Part shown: positions 59,121-64,000 of the stretch, piece after piece
Numbering within the stretch: the stretch's first letter is position 1
How the letters are laid out: the number at the start of each line of letters is the position of its first letter
Position numbers and translations under genes: made by a program
From: Citrobacter portucalensis
GTDB lineage: Bacteria; Pseudomonadota; Gammaproteobacteria; Enterobacterales; Enterobacteriaceae
Direction of reading: 5' to 3'
Length of the DNA: 64,000 nt
Assembly: GCF_002042885.1 (NCBI RefSeq)
Contig: NZ_MVFY01000005.1
Location: forward strand, 186,001-250,000
Notes under the pieces: generated by a model
Seen by the model: only the letters and a program-made list of their open reading frames with translations
Database searches by the model: none
Told to the model about the DNA's origin: nothing

Positions 59121-60079
59121 AGCACACGTTCCAGCGCATCAACGTCGATACACGGCAACGTGCTACCCGGCCAGGTGCGTACCTGCTGGCACTGCATCAG
59201 ACTCAGGGTATCCAGACCCGGAATGGTCTGCGGCGTTAACCAGGCGGCAATTCTCGCCAGCTGGGTTAAGCCCAGACTCGACTCGATTGACGAACTGATA
59301 ACGGCAGTAAGACCGAGCGCATGCGCCGCAGCCACCTGTTCACGGACTTTATCGAGACTGCCGGTCAGCGTAGGTTTGATAACCACGGCCCTGACGCCTT
59401 CTTCGGCTTCGAAGGTGAAATCCGCTTCACGCAGACTTTCATCCCAGGCGATGGCAATGCCGGTTTCACGCGCGAAGGCACGAGAATCATCGCGGGTTTT
59501 GCACGGTTCTTCGAGGAAGGCAATGCGTCCACGATATTCCGGATTAACGTATTTCGCGAACTGCTGTGCTTTCAACGGCGTCCATGCCCGGTTGGCGTCA
59601 AGTCGCAAATGCAGCTCCGGGATCGCCTCAAGCAGCAGATTGGCTACCATGCCGTCGCGGACCGCTTCATACAGACCGACCTTGATCTTCGCCACTTTTT
59701 CGCCCGGCATATCCGCCAGTTGTAGCACCAGATCGTCAGGATCGCCCGTGCACAGCGGCGCAGCACGATAGTCCGCGTCCTGTGGCAATACGCCAGTCAG
59801 TTCGGCAAGCGCACAGCTTATGCCAAAGGCGACCGAAGGCAGTTGCGGTAAGGAGTCATCCCCTTGCAACCAGCCTTTCACCCAGGCCAGCAGCTCGGTT
59901 TGTGCCTCTTCCCAGCTTTCCTGACTGAAGCCCGGCAGTGGGGAAATTTCTCCCCACCCTTCGCGCTCGCCGTCACAAAGACAAACGTACAGCCCGTCAC
60001 GCGTTTTTAACCGCCTGTCGCGCAGAATCACCCCCGCGTCCATGGGGATCTGCCAGCGGTATACCTGCGCGCTACGCAT
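59117..60079 (-). CDS. menC: o-Succinylbenzoate synthase MenC
   Basis: Enolase-superfamily dehydratase, 320 residues, making o-succinylbenzoate from SHCHC. The catalytic lysine is in KIKVGLYE (about residues 131-138), metal-binding acids in LRLDANRAW and FLEEPC, and a second lysine in VVIKPTL. Length is the usual one. It overlaps menB by 1 nt (TAATG) and menE by 4 nt. Confidence 0.96.
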   Translation of the reverse strand: MRSAQVYRWQIPMDAGVILRDRRLKTRDGLYVCLCDGEREGWGEISPLPGFSQESWEEAQTELLAWVKGWLQGDDSLPQLPSVAFGISCALAELTGVLPQDADYRAAPLCTGDPDDLVLQLADMPGEKVAKIKVGLYEAVRDGMVANLLLEAIPELHLRLDANRAWTPLKAQQFAKYVNPEYRGRIAFLEEPCKTRDDSRAFARETGIAIAWDESLREADFTFEAEEGVRAVVIKPTLTGSLDKVREQVAAAHALGLTAVISSSIESSLGLTQLARIAAWLTPQTIPGLDTLSLMQCQQVRTWPGSTLPCIDVDALERVL

Positions 60080-60936
60080 TACGGATTCCGTTTGAATTTG
60101 CTGAAATCAGGCTGACGTTTTTGGTTAAAGGCGTTACGGCCTTCCTGACCTTCTTCCGTCATGTAGAACAGCATAGTGGCGTTACCTGCCAGCTCCTGCA
60201 GACCAGCCTGACCATCACAGTCGGCGTTCAGTGCGGCTTTCAGGCAGCGCAGCGCCATTGGGCTGTTTTGCAGCATTTCACGGCACCAGCGTACGGTCTC
60301 TTTTTCCAGATCCGCCAGCGGAACCACGGTGTTGACCAGACCCATATCCAGCGCCTGTTTTGCATCGTACTGACGGCACAGGAACCAGATTTCACGCGCT
60401 TTTTTCTGACCGACGATGCGCGCCATGTAGGAAGCGCCCCAACCGCCGTCGAAAGAACCGACTTTCGGGCCGGTCTGACCAAAGATGGCGTTTTCAGCCG
60501 CAATGGTCAGGTCACACATCATGTGCAGCACATGGCCACCACCAATGGAGAAACCTGCAACCATCGCTACTACCGGTTTCGGACAGGTACGAATCTGGCG
60601 CTGGAAGTCCAGTACGTTCAGGTGATGCACACCGGAGTCATCCTGGTATCCGCCGTAGTCACCACGCACTTTCTGATCGCCGCCTGCGCAGAACGCTTTG
60701 TCGCCAGCACCGGTCAGAATAATTACGCCGATGTTGTCATCATAGCGGGCATCCGCCAGCGCCTGGATCATCTCTTTCACGGTGACCGGACGGAAGGCAT
60801 TGCGTACCTGTGGACGATTAATGGTGATTTTTGCAATACCGTCGGTGGATTTCTCGTAAAGAATGTCGGTATAGCCTTCAGAGCAATCGTGCCATTCTAC
60901 CGGTGCGTAAAGCATTGTTTCATCAGGATAGATCAT
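60079..60936 (-). CDS. menB: 1,4-Dihydroxy-2-naphthoyl-CoA synthase MenB
   Basis: Crotonase-family enzyme, 285 residues, closing the naphthoate ring of menaquinone. The oxyanion-hole motifs [17 protein letters not shown] and [16 protein letters not shown] are seen, as is [15 protein letters not shown] near the active site. The frame extends 14 codons upstream to 60978, but [15 protein letters not shown] at 60936 matches the family start. It follows menH after 14 bp. Confidence 0.97.
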   Translation of the reverse strand: MIYPDETMLYAPVEWHDCSEGYTDILYEKSTDGIAKITINRPQVRNAFRPVTVKEMIQALADARYDDNIGVIILTGAGDKAFCAGGDQKVRGDYGGYQDDSGVHHLNVLDFQRQIRTCPKPVVAMVAGFSIGGGHVLHMMCDLTIAAENAIFGQTGPKVGSFDGGWGASYMARIVGQKKAREIWFLCRQYDAKQALDMGLVNTVVPLADLEKETVRWCREMLQNSPMALRCLKAALNADCDGQAGLQELAGNATMLFYMTEEGQEGRNAFNQKRQPDFSKFKRNP

Positions 60937-60950
60937 AAAATGTCCTATAG

Positions 60951-61709
60951 TCAGCGACGCAGAATCTGAGCCAGACAATCCACTACGCCCGCGGGGTTGT
61001 CCCGATGCGCGTTGTGTCCGGCATTACGAATCACATGGTTTGGTACTGATATTTCCGCCGCCAGGGCGCGGAATTTTTCGTCACGTTCACCACATAAATA
61101 ATAAAACGGAAATGTGCGCGTCGTGAGTTGCGCACGTAAATCAGGCTGTACGGCAAGCGAGGTGGCCTCCAGCATTGCCGCCAGCGTTTGCCCATTATTC
61201 TGGCTACGCAGAGCGACCAGCGCCTCTCTTTGTGCCGCGTTCAGCGAGGAAAAAACGGGCTGTTGATACCAGTCATTAAACACCTCACGTAGCGGCTCTG
61301 CGCGAAAACGTGCAGCCCAGCGGCCATCCGAGAGACGACGCTGAACGAGCGCCTCCTCGCTTTGCAAGCCGGGATGTCCGCCTTCAACCACCAGACCACA
61401 AAGCCCAGGCATCTCCTGACAGGCCGCCATCATCGCGACTCTGCCGCCAAGAGAGTATCCCACCAGCCAGTAGTTAAGTATGTTGTAACTAAGTAGAGTA
61501 TTACGCAGCAAAACGCTGACATCATCGAACCCGCTCACGCTGATGTCAGCGGAGCCACCGTGTCCCGGCAGGTCGATGTATAGCCGCGAATAATCCTGAA
61601 ACGCTTCGCCGACCGTCTGCCATTCCTGGCAATCGCCAGAGAAACCGTGCAGGAAAACCAGCCAGGGAAATCCCGTTTGGCCCTCTTTCGCCTGCGCATG
61701 CAGGATCAT
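60951..61709 (-). CDS. menH: SHCHC synthase MenH
   Basis: Alpha/beta-hydrolase-fold lyase, 252 residues, removing pyruvate from SEPHCHC. The nucleophile elbow is GYSLGGR (about residues 84-90), with the catalytic histidine in NAGHNAH near the C-terminus. The start overlaps the menD stop by 4 nt. It has the same place and length as in E. coli. Confidence 0.95.
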   Translation of the reverse strand: MILHAQAKEGQTGFPWLVFLHGFSGDCQEWQTVGEAFQDYSRLYIDLPGHGGSADISVSGFDDVSVLLRNTLLSYNILNYWLVGYSLGGRVAMMAACQEMPGLCGLVVEGGHPGLQSEEALVQRRLSDGRWAARFRAEPLREVFNDWYQQPVFSSLNAAQREALVALRSQNNGQTLAAMLEATSLAVQPDLRAQLTTRTFPFYYLCGERDEKFRALAAEISVPNHVIRNAGHNAHRDNPAGVVDCLAQILRR

Positions 61710-63376
61710 AGGTGACTTACCTGCGCCAGCAGTTGCTGCAAGGTTTGCGCCCCGTCAGTTTCGTTCACCACCAGCTCAATCACCGTGGCCGCAGGTGTAC
61801 GCCACGCGTTAGTCAACGCGCTCTCCAACTGCTCCCAGTTTTCCGGGCGCTGGTATTTAAGGTTAAACATGGCGGCAGCATGCTCGAAATGTACGTTCTG
61901 CGGCATCAGATAGAACCGTTCGCGTTCGCTGGCTGGTGTCGGCAGCAGGGAAAAAATCTGCCCGCCGTTATTGTTGACCACTATCAGGACAAACGGTGCA
62001 GAAACCTGGCGCAATAACGCCAGCGCATTCAGGTCATACAACGCAGATAAATCGCCAACAATCGCCAGCGTCGATTTCGCGCTGGCACGCTGTACACCAG
62101 CTGCCGTTGACAGCAGGCCGTCAATTCCGCTCGCGCCACGGTTGCTATAGACCGGGTAACCAGCCGGAAGCTGCGACAGCGCATCAATCAGGCGTACCAC
62201 CAGACTGTTACCCACGAACAGCTGCCCCTGCTCCGGCAAGTATTCGCGGATACGGTGGGCTAATTGCGCTTCACCAAACGCCTCACGACGGGCTTCTACC
62301 GCCTGCCAGGCCTGTTGCGCCAGATGAGGGATCTCAATACACCAGGGCTGACGTTTCTCCGCCGGATGCAGCTCCAGCCAGTCGCCAACTTTCGCCACCA
62401 ACCTGCGGCCGCGATGATGGGCCGGATCGAGGCGGCCTTCGATATTATCGACAATCCAGTATTCCTGCGGATCGCAGCTGGCCTGCCATTGCAGCAGACG
62501 TTTTCCAGTCAGGCTGCTACCAAGCTGCACCACAATCTGCGCCTGCTGCAATTCAGCTACAGCTTTCGCATTTCCCAGCCACAGGTCGGCGCACGGCAGC
62601 GGTTGTCCGGTTTGCGACAGAACATCGCCAATCAGCGGCCAGCCTAACGTCTGCGCCCACTGCGCAACCTTCTTACCTTCTTCCGCGCTCATGCGGCCCG
62701 CAATGACTACGCCGCGTTTTTGTCGCCAGAAAAACCAGTCGCGTTGTTTGTCGCTTTCCAGCCGACGCGCTTCTCGCAGCCAGGGTTTATCGTCCTGCCA
62801 CCAGTCGCCGAGGCGCTGCTGCCAGGCAATCCCCGTTTCGTCCATATCGCCATACAGCGGTTCCGCAAACGGGCAATTGATATGAACCGCCCCGCTATGC
62901 AGGGCAGCTAACGCATTATCAATCGTGGACACCAGCCAGCTTGCCGGAATGTCCTGAGTAGGACGCGGTAAAGAGAGCGTTTGCGATGGATGCGAGGCAA
63001 ACATTCCGGCCTGACGAATCGCCTGGTTCGCGCCACAGTCGATAAGCTCTGGCGGTCTGTCAGCGGTAAGTAAAATCAGTTTTTCACCGGTCAGCCCCGC
63101 TTCAATCAACGCGGGATATAAATTCGCCACCGCGGTACCGGACGTCACAATCACGGCGACAGGCTGACGGCTGACTTTTGCCAGACCTAAAGCCAGATGC
63201 CCAAGACCGCGCTCGTCAAAATGGGTGTGGTGGATGAATGCGGGGTTTTCCGCTGCCGCCAGCGTCAATGGTGTAGAACGAGAGCCAGGGGCAATGCAGA
63301 CATGCCTGACGCCGTGGCGAGTGAGTGCTTCCAGAATGACCGCCGCCCAGCGTCGGTTAAATGCGCTTACTGACAT
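61706..63376 (-). CDS. menD: SEPHCHC synthase MenD
   Basis: Thiamine-diphosphate enzyme, 556 residues, adding the succinyl semialdehyde unit from 2-oxoglutarate to isochorismate, the first committed step to menaquinone. The [14 protein letters not shown] region and the TPP-binding [12 protein letters not shown] ... VVNNNGG segment (about residues 440-475) are present. The frame is open six codons upstream, but [10 protein letters not shown] at 63376 is the known start. It overlaps menH and lies 87 bp after menF. Confidence 0.97.
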   Translation of the reverse strand: MSVSAFNRRWAAVILEALTRHGVRHVCIAPGSRSTPLTLAAAENPAFIHHTHFDERGLGHLALGLAKVSRQPVAVIVTSGTAVANLYPALIEAGLTGEKLILLTADRPPELIDCGANQAIRQAGMFASHPSQTLSLPRPTQDIPASWLVSTIDNALAALHSGAVHINCPFAEPLYGDMDETGIAWQQRLGDWWQDDKPWLREARRLESDKQRDWFFWRQKRGVVIAGRMSAEEGKKVAQWAQTLGWPLIGDVLSQTGQPLPCADLWLGNAKAVAELQQAQIVVQLGSSLTGKRLLQWQASCDPQEYWIVDNIEGRLDPAHHRGRRLVAKVGDWLELHPAEKRQPWCIEIPHLAQQAWQAVEARREAFGEAQLAHRIREYLPEQGQLFVGNSLVVRLIDALSQLPAGYPVYSNRGASGIDGLLSTAAGVQRASAKSTLAIVGDLSALYDLNALALLRQVSAPFVLIVVNNNGGQIFSLLPTPASERERFYLMPQNVHFEHAAAMFNLKYQRPENWEQLESALTNAWRTPAATVIELVVNETDGAQTLQQLLAQVSHL

Positions 63377-63463
63377 GAGATTGTCCGGTATCAATATTGC
63401 GACACAGTATAGAGAATCGAATAAATGGATTTTTGATATGAATCGGAAATATACACGAAATCA

Positions 63464-64000
63464 CTATCCTTCCATCTGTAATAAAGTACGTAACCCTGCC
63501 GCTTTATTGTCTATTTCTTGCCATTCCTGCTCAGGATCTGAGCCACGTACAATCCCTGCCCCGGCATACAGGCGTACCACGTTTGCACTAATTTTCGCCG
63601 AACGCAATGACACGCAAAACTCGCTTTGGCGCAAAGAAAGATAACCCGCTGAACCGGCATACCACTCGCGTTCAAAGGGTTCATTTTGCTGGATGAATTC
63701 ACGCGCCAGCTCACGCGGAATACCGGCGACTGCCGCCGTGGGCTGAAGCTGCATCAGGCAAAGCATATCGTCGGCCTGATTCAGTTCCGTCCAGATGCAA
63801 CGGCGCAGGTGCTGCACTTTACGCAGCCTGAGCACCTGCGGTGGCAGCACATCGAGAGTTTGCGTACAGCCTTGCAGACGCTGGCAAATATCTTCGACCA
63901 CCAGCATATTCTCGCGCTGGTTTTTATCATCTTTCATTAGCCAGTCGCCCAATTGCCAGGCCCGATGATCCTCAGGGTGATTGGCCACGGTTCCGGCCAG
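63464..64000 (-). CDS. menF: Isochorismate synthase MenF (5' part outside window)
   Basis: Chorismate-utilising enzyme producing isochorismate for menaquinone. Only the last 178 or so codons of a roughly 431-residue protein lie in the window; the frame remains open at the right edge, which reads LAGTVAN as in E. coli MenF. The conserved C-terminal parts are [22 protein letters not shown] and [21 protein letters not shown], including the metal-binding glutamate. It heads the men cluster. Its promoter lies outside the window. Confidence 0.95.
   Translation of the reverse strand: MAGTVANHPEDHRAWQLGDWLMKDDKNQRENMLVVEDICQRLQGCTQTLDVLPPQVLRLRKVQHLRRCIWTELNQADDMLCLMQLQPTAAVAGIPRELAREFIQQNEPFEREWYAGSAGYLSLRQSEFCVSLRSAKISANVVRLYAGAGIVRGSDPEQEWQEIDNKAAGLRTLLQMEG

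Overview
The window is about 64 kb of chromosome from a member of the Enterobacteriaceae. Gene order and protein sequences follow the E. coli K-12 / Salmonella backbone around gyrA. The best guess is Citrobacter, probably the C. freundii complex. This rests on recalled homology, on the small differences from the K-12 layout (a sulP-mgtE pair beside yojI; an MFS-LysR pair where K-12 has inaA) and on GyrA carrying Thr at position 83, the natural residue in C. freundii. No database search was possible, so the species is inferred. I saw no tRNA, rRNA, CRISPR array, prophage or insertion sequence.

Layout. (1) 1-10521, minus strand: napFDAGHBC (periplasmic nitrate reductase) runs into ccmABCDEF (cytochrome c maturation), with ccmF cut by the left edge. 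A NarP/NarL site and an FNR site lie upstream of napF. (2) 10923-22014: eco (ecotin), mqo, a SulP anion transporter converging on mgtE, the exporter yojI, the alkylation-repair pair ada-alkB, apbE and the porin gene ompC. (3) 22346-31814: the antisense RNA micF, the Rcs envelope-stress phosphorelay rcsD-rcsB and convergent rcsC, then gyrA. (4) 31973-36901: ubiG, then nrdA-nrdB-yfaE (aerobic ribonucleotide reductase and its ferredoxin) behind two DnaA boxes. (5) 36905-39134: an accessory MFS transporter with a divergent LysR regulator. (6) 39196-45960: divergent glpTQ and glpABC for glycerol-3-phosphate. (7) 46144-49673: an Rpn-family nuclease gene (rpnE/yfaD-like), yfaY, yfaZ and nudI. (8) 49958-57600: arnBCADTEF (L-Ara4N modification of lipid A, polymyxin resistance) with a PmrA-type promoter, converging on pmrD. 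(9) 57696-64000, minus strand: menFDHBCE for menaquinone, with menF cut by the right edge.

The genes form a coherent anaerobic-respiration and envelope set. Nap, GlpABC and Mqo feed or drain the quinone pool; men makes menaquinone and ubiG makes ubiquinone; ccm attaches haem to NapB and NapC. OmpC/MicF, Rcs and Arn/PmrD manage the envelope. REP/BIME elements sit in many intergenic gaps, including one inside the nrdA-nrdB operon.

The most interesting signals are these. The rpnE-like gene has an in-frame internal ATG behind a perfect AAGGAG Shine-Dalgarno, predicting a nested 66-residue protein that carries a tandem G-x-x-x repeat; this matches the gene-within-gene antitoxin arrangement described for Rpn phage-defence nucleases. 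A hairpin covers the ribosome binding site of pmrD. Other points are a diverged Ada box, palindromes ahead of mgtE and rcsD, and two small accessory insertions.
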